From: Ciborinia camelliae
Lineage: Eukaryota > Ascomycota > Leotiomycetes > Helotiales > Sclerotiniaceae
DNA: 26,806 nucleotides
Assembly (NCBI GenBank): GCA_025890175.1
Contig: JANPYM010000012.1
Span: forward strand, 1,609,030-1,635,835
Direction: 5' to 3'
The notes beneath the pieces are model-generated. The model saw only the letters and a list, made by a program, of their open reading frames with translations, had not been told where the DNA came from and made no database searches. The position numbers and the translations under genes are program-made. Below, piece after piece: positions 1 to 9,911 of this stretch (position 1 is its first letter; each line of letters starts with the position of its first letter).

Positions 1-1075
1 CTCGCGGCGCCTTTCTCGCTATGCTCGAGTGATTTCCTCGAATTGCTTGGAAGGTGGGGTAATGAATGGTAGGTATCCTTGAGTGTATCTACCAGTCTGG
101 TGCCCGGTGAGTTTTTTTTCATAAGGGTCTGGCTGAGTGATGCCGGGATATGCATATAGAGATAGGTTATGATGGGTCGGGTGTTCGTGTTGGTATTGGG
201 AATGGGAATGAACTAAATTTGGATTTGGAATTGGGAATCGTTTGGTCTTGTTTGTGATATGGCCGTTTATTTTTGTTTATTTTTTTTTTGCTGGGGGGAA
301 TCGCCTGGATCGCCTGGATCGCCTGGCTAGTAGATCGATTCTTGGATGTGGATGGGTATTTAGAATAGATATTCTTGGGGGGGGGGAAGCTGTTGGGTAG
401 GTTGGGTTGGGTATGGAATATAGGATATAGGATATTAAATATTCGGAAAGGAATTTACTTTCTGCGTGGTCATTTGGGCATATAATAGGTTCGCTTGGGT
501 TGGTGGATGGGAGGATTACTGTTTCCGGGGTAGAGCGAGATGCAGGTGGCGTCTTATATACCTAGTAGTTATGGGTATATCTCTTGGTCTTCATTCGATT
601 TGGCACTAGAAATTCTCTGGGTACGTAAATACTAGGTAACTAACTACCGGTAATGCCGGCATACAGTATTATTGGAGCCCAACAAGTGGTAACAAACGAT
701 TCAAATTTCACAACCTACCTTTTCCAGATATAACTAATCGGCTTTCGCTGATGTAGAAGTCCATCCAGCAACCCATACAGTGATTTTAATGGCGGAATGA
801 TACTAGCGAGGAGATAGGGGGAGCTTTATGTAACTACCTACCAAGCTACGGTGGTTGGGATCGTTTTTGGGCTTTAAAAAAGTGGCTAAGGTGTATTAGA
901 TCACGTGCGCCTCCACTCGTCTTTAGCACCAGCCACATACACCTTTACCAGTTTCCCGGATTTAGTGATGAGTTATCAACCCCCCGCCAGCCATCACGGA
1001 AACACTCCTCAGAAACAAATTCTACTTTCACGAATAGATTAAGTAATTTAATTGCCAAATTCCCATTCATCCAAT
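1..1075. other. Gene-free upstream region of the aminotransferase gene
   Basis: No coding frame with a plausible ATG start was found on either strand. The stretch is G/T-rich on the + strand, with a run of nine G near 378, the 9-bp triplicate listed separately, and several CTAGGTA-like pieces near 557, 629 and 834. A CACGTG palindrome lies at 902-907, about 170 bp upstream of the first ATG of the aminotransferase gene; it could bind a bHLH factor, but one copy of a 6-mer is weak evidence. Promoter and 5' leader of that gene must lie in the right-hand part. Confidence 0.5.
300..326 (+). repeat. Three tandem copies of a 9-bp unit
   Basis: The unit ATCGCCTGG is repeated exactly three times (300-308, 309-317, 318-326). 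It lies in non-coding DNA, and nothing suggests a function. Confidence 0.9.
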
Positions 1076-2624
1076 ATGACAGTCCGGCCTCCATTCGGCC
1101 ATCGCATGCGTGACGCCCATTTTCAATTCTCCCGTACCTACACTCCTCTAAACCACGGTTCTTTTGGCGCCTACCCACGTCCTATCAGAGAAGCCCAAGA
1201 AGCATTCCAAAAACAATGTACCGAGAGACCAGATACATTCTACGTGTATGATCTCCCCAAGCTTATCGATGAATCACGAGAAGCTGTTGCGCCTTTACTA
1301 GGTGCAGATCCGAGGGAGGTGGTATTAGTGCCCAATGCGACGACCGGGGTGAATATTGTGTTGCGGAATTTGAAATGGGAGGATTTCGATATGATTGTTT
1401 ATTTTAGTACGATTTATGATGCTTGTGAGAAGACGATTGAGAGTGTGAGGGAGATGGTGGGGGCGGATGTGAGGACGCATTGTCAGGTGCTGGAGTATCC
1501 GATCAATGAAGGATTTGAATTGGGGGAGTTTAGAGACTTTGTTCGGTTGGTCAATGATATGGGAATGAAAGTGAAGTTGGCTATATTCGATACGGTGAGA
1601 TTTGTTTCATCTCACAAGAGGAGCTGGTTCATACTGTCAGTAGTTCTGACTTGCCACCCATCTATATTTTTAGTGCATCTCTTCTTGGATTTTGTGGACG
1701 ACCAAAAGTATGGTTATTGATTAAACTACCAGGTCCTAACTTTCCCTGGCGTTCGAATGCCTTGGGAAGAACTGGTCCGGACATGCAAAGAACTAGGTGT
1801 TTTGAGTTTAATCGATGGTGCGCATGGTATCGGACACATTGATCTCACGCACCTTGGTTCAGTCAGTCCCGATTTTTTCGTCAGTAATTGCCACAAGTAT
1901 GTTACTCTTTCCTCACCGACAACTCATCTTAATGTTCCATAGATGGCTATACACTCCTCGCTCCTGTGCAGTCTTTTACGTCCCCATCCGCAACCAACAT
2001 CTCATCCGCACTTCGCTTCCTACATCACACGGCTATCGTAAAAGCTCCGAGAATGATACCCTAGAAGACATCAATACTTATTTCCTCTCAATGTTCAACT
2101 TCGTCGCCACCATAGACTATACCCCTTACCTATGTATCCCCGCCGCAATATCCTTCCGCAACACCATTTGCGGCGGCGAAGCATCTATCCGCCAATACTG
2201 TTTCGATCTCGCCAAAGTCGGCGGTTCTATATGCGCCTCGGCACTAGATACACATACGCTCCCCATCGACCCCGGAAGAGAAACATGTTTCACCAACATC
2301 AAACTACCCATCCCATTCTGGCCCAACAACCCCAACAGCGATCACGCCGACACAACAGCATTCCAGTCTCCCGACGCCGAGAAAATAAAAGTTTGGCTCA
2401 ACAAAACTGCCGTCGAGGAATTCGATACCTATCTCCAGATTGGATGGCATGCCGGTGTACTATGGGTAAGATTAAGCGCGCAGATATATTTGGAATTGAG
2501 GGATTTTGAGTGGGTGGGGGAGAAATTGAAGGGGTTATGTGAGAGGGTTAATAATGGGGAGGTAGAGGGCTCGAAGAGGGTGGAAAGCGTGGAAATTCCG
2601 GAGGATAACAGTGTTTGTATGTGA
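1076..2624 (+). CDS. Class V PLP-dependent aminotransferase-like protein (isopenicillin N epimerase / Egt2-like), 3 exons
   Basis: Proposed exons are 1076-1594, 1733-1896 and 1943-2624, giving 454 residues. The first intron (138 nt, GTGAGA...CCAG) is phase 0. The second (46 nt, GTATGT...ATAG) splits a lysine codon. The start is the ATG at 1076; the frame is open to a TTG at 1052, but that is not an ATG. Seen in the protein: LNHGSFG at about residues 25-31; PNATTG at 86-91, a phosphate-loop-type motif; IDGAHGIGH at 200-208, whose Asp is expected to contact the PLP ring nitrogen; and SNCHKW at 224-229, with Lys228 as the predicted Schiff-base lysine. This is the layout of the fungal class V aminotransferase group that includes isopenicillin N epimerase-like enzymes, LolT-like proteins and the ergothioneine C-S lyase Egt2; length also fits. 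The substrate cannot be told from sequence, and no biosynthetic neighbours help. Likely cytosolic, as no targeting signal is seen. The family call is firm; any Egt2 role is speculation. Confidence 0.9.
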
Positions 2625-4449
2625 TTTCATTGGATGATCTTGAGTTTATAAAACCAATTCAAGCCAGCTTGAGGAATCAAAAGTCGAGAGTATCTGATAC
2701 AGAAGCGTGAGACGGTGGATAATGGGGTCTTGACGCAAAGAAAGCACAAAGAGCAAAGCTCGCTATATCATGAATAACCAACCATATGGCCTTAATCGAC
2801 ACAAACTTATAAATTAGGCCTTTTCCTTCCTATGCTCAAGGAGAAGCCTTCAACAGAGCATAATAAATGCACAAGAATTTCCTTTCCTTATTTAAATATC
2901 TAAAAGTATACAACACACCATATTAGTATCGCAAAGCCTATTTGGACCTTCCCCAATCATTAAACACCAAGTCATTAATCTTGATCTTCAATCTCAGGAA
3001 CCTCCTCCCACGCCAGTTCTCTCCTCTCACATTTCGCTTTTACCTAGTGCTGGAAAGATCATATCTTGATTAGCCCTATCACCTCTCATTCAAAGCTTTA
3101 CCCATTCAATTTACAATAAGACGCAGTAGTAACATCCGCGTGTAGCCAGGCTCTATACCCACTATAATAAGTTAATATAGATTTTGTACTCTTTAGCGAT
3201 CACCAAGTGGTCTACCGTCTAGAACCCTTTCATAGTATATTTTTATAATGGCCCTGTTTATTATGTGAAAAAAAGCTAATGATTAATCAGTCTTTGTATT
3301 GAAAAGTTTTCTACTTCCGATTCGATATTATATGATAGATGGATGCGTTTTGGTGCTCTTGAGATTTGTATAGATTTCCAGATTGGATGGTATTAGATAA
3401 TTGTTAAAGAGAATCTAAGTAGATGATATCCTCTTCAAATAAATCTACCTCGGTCTTCTGATCGTATTTGGGAGTTGATCGGTATGTCTTTCGGCTCTCC
3501 TCTATACAGATAGTATTTGTGTTGTATATCTAGCTGCAGGTTGTGGCCTGATCTCTCACTTAGTAATCGTTGATGTATTGACGGGTATGGCTGCTTGGAC
3601 TCTATCCCATCTAGCACCATCTATCGAGATTCATCACATGAAACCTCGCATTCACCTTCTCCTCGCGCTTTAACTGCGCTATGGAACTCCAAATGGGTAT
3701 TTGCCCCCGCCCCCCATTCCCCCTCTCTACAACCCCGTTTATAAAGACGTCAATCCCCTCACAAACTATATATCAAACAAGCCACTCAGTACCTTCGTAT
3801 ACAAATGTACCCACAGGAAGTCCTGCGAGTTTAAATCCCAGCCTCAGCAACGAGGAAAACGACGAGTATACAAGTGATCAATAAATCAATATAGATTCCA
3901 ATACCAGAGACTTGATATACAGGGTATGATAGTAGACATGAAGTCATGAGAAAAGTCATCAAATCAAACTCGTAAACGGAGATTAAGAAAACGAGGAATG
4001 TATACTATCGCCAGGGGATTTAAAACAAATAGAGGAGAGCTACAACCAGAAGGGCGCAGAAATGGTGAAGGAAAAGAAGGAGCAAGGTTTTGCCACGCCA
4101 GCTAGCCATGTGGTCATGCATTGGCCGAGTTTGTGTATGGGAAAGGGGGCGAGAAGTCCTACGTGGGAGAGGATGTGACGTTTTGGTGGTTCTGCAATTT
4201 TTTGATGTCGTGCTGAGGTTATATTCCTCCTGAATATCTATCCATGTCCAGATCACTATCGGCCTCAACATGCACATCCGCATCCACATCCATGTCGACG
4301 TATGAAAAGTCATTCACAGTCCAAATATACCAAGGTACCTAGTCAACGGTGCAAAGATCCTTCCCATCTTAAGTACATGAGAACAACCACCCCATCTCAC
4401 CCAACCCACCAACTTCCAAATACACGTGCCGCACCTCCTACTCCGAACC
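2625..4449. other. Gene-free stretch after the aminotransferase gene
   Basis: The first 250 bp or so should be the 3' untranslated region. Several 60-100-codon frames exist (for example 3681-3884 + and 4020-4313 -), but they have no recognisable domain, no coherent splice structure and no more openness than expected by chance. A C/A-rich stretch at 3690-3800 and GATGTG-like triplet runs near 4265-4300 create low-complexity translations. No RNA gene was seen. Confidence 0.45.
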
Positions 4450-4511
4450 ATGTTCTTCGGAGTGCTATCAGAGCTATTAGAGCTATCCATCCAATCCATA
4501 TTTCAATATAG

Positions 4512-4726
4512 AAATCAAAATCAAAATCAAAATCAAAATCAAAATCAAAATCAAAATCAAAATCAAAATCAAAATCAAAATCAAAATCAAAATCAAAATC
4601 AAAATCAAAATCAAAATCAAAATCAAAATCAAAATCAAAATCAAAATCAAAATCAAAATCAAAATCAAAATCAAAATCAAAATCAAAATCAAAATCAAAA
4701 TCAAAATCAAAATCAAAATCAAAATC
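4512..4726 (+). repeat. Perfect hexanucleotide array, (AAAATC)x35
   Basis: After a partial unit (4512-4516), the 6-mer AAAATC runs for 35 uninterrupted copies from 4517 to 4726, ending in a degenerate AAAATCC edge. Because the unit length is a multiple of three, frames without a stop in the unit stay open throughout. This produces spurious long frames reading Gln-Asn repeats on the + strand (4450-4965) and Asp-Phe or Ile-Leu repeats on the - strand. A shorter run of related CAATCT/AAATCT pieces continues near 4813-4842. Perfect units imply recent expansion by replication slippage; length is likely to vary between strains. Confidence 0.97.
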
Positions 4727-5182
4727 CAAATCCAACAACCAATCACAAATATGTACTGCATAGTTTCGATCGAATGAGACAGCAGCAAGCAACGATTCTC
4801 GACCTCTCAACACAATGTCAATCTCAATCTAAATCTCAAATCTCCGCCGAACCCGGGCCGCATGCCCAAAACCTAGTAAATAGGAAGGAACCCGACAACG
4901 AAATCCCCAATTCCCCCTCCTATCTTCCGAACAAGGAAAAAAGCGTACATTGCCAGGCTACCTAGGTAGGTAGTTACCATCCATATCAGGATCCGAGGCA
5001 CACCAGTACACGCACGTGATCTCACGCTTCGATCGAGGATCGAGGATCGAGGATCGAGGATCGAGTAGAGAAGAACGGCTATGGGATAGGATATCCAGGG
5101 GTTAGTGACATAGCCACCGTGGGGATTGTACATTCATTTCCGGCAATATAGTTCACGGGGGGGATAAGGAAATCCATTCCTC
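4727..5182. other. Gene-free spacer with short repeats
   Basis: No gene is supported. The stretch holds a TACCTAGGTAGGTA run at 4969-4982, a CACGTG at 5013-5018 and the 7-bp array listed separately. It leads into the left inverted repeat of the AT-rich element. Confidence 0.5.
5031..5065 (+). repeat. Five tandem copies of GATCGAG
   Basis: The 7-bp unit GATCGAG is repeated five times without change (5031-5065). No role is apparent. Confidence 0.95.
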
Positions 5183-5206
5183 CATCCTTAAGGGCACATG
5201 CTTAGG
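5183..5206 (+). repeat. Left terminal inverted repeat of the 884-bp element
   Basis: Begins CATCCTTAAGGGC. Pairs with the reverse complement of 6043-6066, which begins CATCCTTAGGGGC, at 19 of 24 positions. Confidence 0.75.
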
Positions 5207-6042
5207 CGAAAAAACCACTTATTATAGGATAATTTGTATTTTTCAATTAAATACCCTTAATTTTTAAAATAATTAAGCTTTTTTATTAATTATTAATATT
5301 TAATATATTTAAATTAATAAATATTATATTTAACAAATAATTTTAATATATTGAAAAAAATTGATTAATTAAAAAAACTATTTTAAATTAATAATATTGA
5401 TTTAGAAAAAAGTCTTAAAAAAGATTATTTCGATTTAATCAAACTATTAGGATTTTTAAGTTTCAATTAGGATTTTTTCAAATTTTTCAAAATACTTTGT
5501 TATATTTTTTACGTTATTTATGTTAATATTAAAATATTATAAATATTAAAATCGATTAATTTAATAAAAATTGATTTGTAGACAATTAAGTAATGTTAGG
5601 GATAATACCGGGGGTAATACCAAAAATAGTATTTAATAGTATGTATTAGAATGATAATAATTGATTTCTATTTTTCCCTACCTTTTTCGATTTTCAACCC
5701 CCGATAGTAACAAAAATGAATTTAATAAATCATATAAAAATTAAATTAGTGTAATATTAATTTAAAACCTTGTTTATAAACAATTCTAATTTAGATTTTC
5801 AATCTATATCTTTTTTTAACAAAAACTATTTGATTTTTTTTGATCTAATTATTATCCATTAATCAAATTAATTATAAACTAATCAAAATTTTTAAATTAA
5901 TTAATAAAAATCAATATCTAAAAATATAATTTATTAATTAGTTATTAAATAATTAACAAATCAAATTAAAATATAAATATTATATATTTTATCAATACCC
6001 TAAAAAAATCTGGAACCTAATTAGGTTTAGTGGGAAATTTGA

Positions 6043-6066
6043 ACTAGGCCTGCGCCCCTAAGGATG
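6043..6066 (-). repeat. Right terminal inverted repeat of the 884-bp element
   Basis: Ends GCCCCTAAGGATG on the + strand. It is GC-richer than the left copy and so probably closer to the original sequence. Confidence 0.75.
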
Positions 6067-6982
6067 AAGCAAGAGAGATACCTAGTAGTCACTCTCGAGA
6101 TCTACTAGGTATACAATCAGCCAACGGAAGCAAGATCCCGATCCCGATCCAGATCACCTAGCAACGGCATGTCATGCATGGTATACGAGTGAAAGAGCGC
6201 GCTAATATGCATTGCATGGGTATGAAGAGCGCGCGGGACCAGCTATTGAGGAATGGTGAGATGGGGGTTAATTTGAATTGGCCGCCTGTTTTCTGTCTTC
6301 GGTCTTCGGTCTTGCTGGAGAGTCTTCATGGAAATTCATGATGATGATATTGATACCTAGGTATTGATATTAAAAAGAAAGAAAGAAAGAAAGAAAGACC
6401 GAAATCTACAAATGTAAAAATCTGATCGTTAATTCCACCAAGTATATATAACCCTGATGAGAGATAGGTACCTACCTAGGCACCTAGGTAGGTACCTACC
6501 TACTATCCCCGGCCATCAAATTAAGGCTCCAATCCCCATACCATACCATACCTACAACACCCGAATCCATTCCTCCATCTATGGTGTAGATAGGTATCTA
6601 GGTAGGTAGGTAGGTAACTCAACATCAGCTTCATAACCATAACCAGTGAGAGGAAGAAAATTCGATACGGATAGGTCCACGTATCTTAGTACCTCGTGAT
6701 TTACGATAAAATAAAACATTTGCATTTAATTTCGTTACAGGGTCCCTCCCATGATCATCAATTTCTGTAATACATGCAACAGCGTGCCGGATGTGAGAAT
6801 CAAATCCGGAGCTGGGTATCATCCATTCAACTTTCATCCATCTTGATCGTTTTCAATATCGCCCTTCGTTGACTAACTCTGTCCTGGTATCCGCAATGTT
6901 CAAGTTCAATGCTCATGTCATGTTCATTCAATCCTCTCGCCAATCCCAATGTTCATTCCATACAATTCAAATATCCATCAAA
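6067..6982. other. Gene-free spacer with simple repeats, downstream of NIPSNAP
   Basis: The 3' end of the minus-strand NIPSNAP transcript should fall in the right part. The spacer holds (GAAA)x5 at 6377-6396, a TCGGTCT tandem near 6297-6314, ACCAT repeats near 6537-6552, and two dense TACCTAGG/GGTAGGTA clusters at 6464-6505 and 6593-6616. GAGCGCGC occurs twice near 6195 and 6226. No coding frame is credible. Confidence 0.5.
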
Positions 6983-8083
6983 TCAAGCAACCGGACTCCA
7001 AGGCATGGGAATCAGCACTCGACTCTTCATAGTCTGAATCAGTGGCACAGTCTTATGAACTGTATCACCCCAACCCTCAATCTCCCAACTTTGCTCTCTT
7101 CTCTTCTTTCTCTCTTCCAAGTCGGCAAATTGCCACAAATGATGCACAGTATTTAGTTCTCCAATCTGCACAAACCAGGCTCCAACTCCTTCCATGACTT
7201 CTCTGCGAGCCTTGAGACCGCGACGCCAGTGAGTCTCCCACTCTAAAAGATTGCCAGGGTGTAATGTGTAAGAGCGCAATTCAAAGAGACCACCAAGTTG
7301 GCGGGGAGAAGTGGTAGGCCAGAAGGAAAATTCTTGCATGAGAGATACGTTCTTCTTGCTAATAAGAGACTTGAGTTTCGTGTCGAACTCGGGGAAATCA
7401 GGGTGTGAGGCGATACTGTGAAGGGAGTCGTGGTAACCGTGATATCTTTGATATTCCCAAATGTGAACTGCCATCATCATTCATCTGTTAACGTCTGTAG
7501 GCCTAATAGATTGAGGGGTAAACAATACTGGGAGCTTACCAAATGTATCACAATCACCGACCTCTGTTCTCCAGCTTCCAACCAAGTGAACTTTATTTTC
7601 TTCCATTCCCGCCATCCTTGGGTACCATTCGCCAACCAATTCGACGTACTCGTCAACTTTCTCTGGTTTTACCTCATGGAACACAATCGAATGAACATAT
7701 TTCCCCCTTGCCAAAACCTGACTGAAACTCTGTTCAATCTCTCTTTCCATTTCCCGACCCTCCGGAGTACCATAGATCAAGGTACTCAACTTTCCCTTCT
7801 TCTCGCCATTTCCGTTTGTATGTTCTACTTCATTTAGTGCATGGTCTGCCGAAGCAGATTTCCGAGATTGGGAGGAAAGATTGGACTCACTTGCAGCTTC
7901 TTTCTTACGATGTTGTTCTGCGATTCTTTCTCGAAATTCTTTCTGCTTTGCATCGAATGAGGCGACTCCTTGGGGGGTGATATCTGCTAGAGCTGGAGCG
8001 CGAGAGAGGGTGGGGGATGTAGTTGTGAAGGCTCTAAGAGGTTGGCTCGCGATAGAGCTGCGTGAGATACGTCGCGTAAACAT
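6983..8083 (-). CDS. Mitochondrial NIPSNAP-family protein, 2 exons
   Basis: Exon 1 is 8083-7540 and exon 2 is 7467-6983, joined across a 72-nt intron (GTAAGC...GGCAG) that splits the codon of Val182; the product has 342 residues. The N-terminus is rich in Arg, Ser and Thr with no acidic residue before about 34, like a mitochondrial presequence. A polar, probably flexible segment follows (about 45-95). Two NIPSNAP-type halves come next. The first starts near residue 129 (YVHSIVFHEVKP) and runs through VHIWEYQRY across the splice. The second is at about 242-342, starting LFELRSYTLHPG and containing HHLWQFADLEERK. This alpha+beta, ferredoxin-like duplicated pattern and the C-terminal PMPWSP are typical of the family, whose animal members are matrix proteins that can be exposed to flag damaged mitochondria; fungal function is not settled. 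The gene is head-to-head with the ATP synthase subunit J gene. Family and splice call are strong. Confidence 0.93.
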
Positions 8084-9424
8084 TGTGACGTTTTTGATGG
8101 GTTATTGGGTATGGTTAAATGATTGTAATGATTGTTAGAATTGGAGAAGCTTCGATGATGAATGATCCGTTTTCGTAATTGAAAACTGAACAATCAGAAA
8201 GGTGATGGAAGGAAGAATTGCCGTGTCGCTTGGTTAATTGAACAATTGAGCTTTTTAAGCTTCAATTATCATCCAATTATTGGATTATATTTGTATACTT
8301 ATTCGTACAAGGTTTTGCGAAGTAAATGGTATGATGTCGTTGCCGTGGCTTATTTACCCCGTCTCGTCTCGTCTCGTTTTCGAATGCAAAGCAGAAATGG
8401 TTTCAATACTCTTTAAGAATTGTTTGCTTCACTCTTTCTATTCTTTCCGAGATAGAATCAACAGAAACAAAGGAAGATGGAAGCTGCAAAGGAGGTTTAA
8501 TAGGTTCGCAACACAAGAGATCATATAATTGGTTCAAAAGGATCGATGATTGATTGTAACAATAGCAAGCTTGCCAAATACCCCGCACTTTTGAATTTCG
8601 TGTCCCTTTAAAGTAAGAACGGCTCGTCAAATGGAAAGAAAGGCTGCACGGGAAATGGAAAGGGTCAAAATTGTATGTATACACAATATACACAATAGGC
8701 AGGAATAGATTATTTGTGTGGTGTGGTTGCAATTTTTGATGTGCGATGTGTGTGAAGTGTGTGAAGTGTGTGATACGAGTATGTAGGTAGGTATGTATAT
8801 GTGTGTGTATGTGTATGTGTGTGTATGTGTGATGTGAGAGAAAGGAGAGAAATGGAAACTGCTGGATGAATTGAATGAAGGAGGTAGAGTACAAACTACT
8901 ACCTCTACCAGGTAGGCAGTGACGAAAGTGACGGAAAGTGAATGAGGAGTACCTAGTAGTAAGCAAGGATGTGTGTGTGGCTCCATTTTGAGTGAGAATT
9001 CCAATTGGATGATTGGATTGGACTGGGTTGGACTGGGTTGGAAGGCTTAGGTTGAGAGCTCTCCAGGGCTTGTGGAGACCAATTAGAGTCATGAATCATG
9101 AATCCATACTATTGTATGGGGAAATGATTCAAATAAAAGCTGGAGCGGTTGTGACAAGTGAAGATCAAGCTAAGCTTAATCGAGAACTTTGTCCAGGGGT
9201 GAAAAAGTGAGCTCTTTTGGCCTAATAGGACAGGCATCAAAATTTTCAATCTCCTCAACCTTGAACATAACGTGATATAGACACTAACCAAATCTATTCT
9301 AGCTTCCTTTCTATTGCGGCCCTTGCCATAGTCAACCTCACTACCTCTGTCAAAATTACCACCAATAAACCTTCACTCAACCCTCCGGTACATTTCCAGT
9401 CGTATCCCACACTCCAAAATCACA
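8084..9424. other. Divergent promoter region between NIPSNAP and Atp18
   Basis: This 1.34-kb spacer separates two start codons facing away from each other, so it must hold both promoters and leaders. Both ATGs sit in the same local context, TCACAATG. Simple sequence is abundant: GTCTC x3 at 8361-8375, a TG/TA-rich tract at about 8740-8832, and a 10-bp duplication (GACTGGGTTG) at 9021-9040. A long minus-strand frame here (8403-9092) is a low-complexity artefact rich in His, Thr and Ser. A T/C-rich leader precedes the Atp18 ATG. Confidence 0.55.
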
Positions 9425-9911
9425 ATGTCTTGGTTAGGAAAGAAGTTCCCTGCGCCAGTCGGTATGTCAAGCCTTTCAATTGAAAGCTGTGAAAAGCTTT
9501 CGTTCCGTACTTTTCCGATGTTGAAGGAATGTTTACTGATGAGACGGTGTTTCTAGCAAAGCCAATGACTCCTTTCTTCGTCGCCGGTATGTTATTCTGA
9601 GAGCAGGTCAACCTGAAGATGTAATGGAATGCGAATTGCGAACTCCGAAAGCATCTATTCAACGGGGAAGGACTAGCCTTGGACTTTTGGGCTGATTAGT
9701 TGGGACTTAGGTGCCATCATTTTGTACGGAATCAACTCTGCTGCTACCGCTATGGCGAACGGTACGTTTACGCCATTGCTTAGTTGCACATATGGACCTC
9801 AAAGCCGCTTATGAAGGGATACTGATGAGATTGATTATGACAGGCGAGGAATTCAAGAATGACCCTAGAAACCCAAACGCAAAGACCCCAAAGCCAGCCG
9901 ATAAACACTAA
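9425..9911 (+). CDS. ATP18: ATP synthase subunit J (F1Fo, Atp18), 4 exons
   Basis: Proposed exons are 9425-9461, 9557-9586, 9711-9761 and 9844-9911. Introns are 95, 124 and 82 nt, all GT..AG and all splitting a codon after its first base. The 61-residue product starts MSWLGKKFPAP, has a single hydrophobic segment with PFFVAG followed by AIILYGINSAATAMAN (about 19-39), and ends in a hydrophilic tail containing EEFKNDPRNPNAK. The PFFVAG and NDPRNP motifs, the lone membrane span and the length (yeast protein 59 residues) are those of Atp18, a small inner-membrane subunit of the mitochondrial F1Fo ATP synthase that associates with the peripheral/dimer region of Fo. It needs no cleaved presequence. 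The exons are too short for ordinary frame searches, so the gene is easy to miss. The reading joins perfectly at all three junctions, which makes this call firm. Confidence 0.95.

Larger units (their letters stand above)
5183..6066. mobile_element. RIP-degraded DNA transposon or MITE-like element with terminal inverted repeats, 884 bp
   Basis: An abrupt AT-only block is bounded by inverted copies of a 24-nt sequence at 5183-5206 and 6043-6066, which match at 19 of 24 positions. Three of the five mismatches are G-to-A or C-to-T changes in the left copy, the direction expected from RIP. Similarity may extend further inward (a CCACTA-like stretch at both ends). No transposase frame survives; the interior is stop-ridden A/T with one less altered patch near 5597-5622. 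At 884 bp it could be a non-autonomous element or a collapsed copy. A clear target-site duplication was not found. A TA dinucleotide sits symmetrically inside both repeats, but similarity continues outside it, so a TA-target mariner end cannot be assigned. Confidence 0.7.

Noticed and set aside
1052..1075. Extended start of the aminotransferase at 1052
   Set aside because: The codon is TTG; the first ATG in frame is at 1076 and fits the family's N-terminus.
2985..3620. A minus-strand frame with several protein-like pieces (for example EVDLFEEDIIYLDSL and CERRELAWEEVPEIEDQD)
   Set aside because: About ten stops in roughly 175 codons is what chance predicts, and the one plausible intron (GTAAAG...CACTAG, 58 nt) does not keep frame.
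4020..4313. A 97-codon minus frame ending in a hydrophobic helix
   Set aside because: The N-terminal half is a GATGTG-type low-complexity run, another frame over the same DNA looks equally good, and there is no homology.
4397..4965. Long frames with Gln-Asn, Asp-Phe or Ile-Leu repeats on both strands
   Set aside because: They are produced by the AAAATC hexamer, whose length keeps frames open; flanking sequence has no recognisable coding character.
8403..9092. A 229-codon minus-strand frame in the divergent spacer
   Set aside because: Rich in His/Thr/Ser from a TG/TA microsatellite; no domain, and it overlaps the expected promoters.
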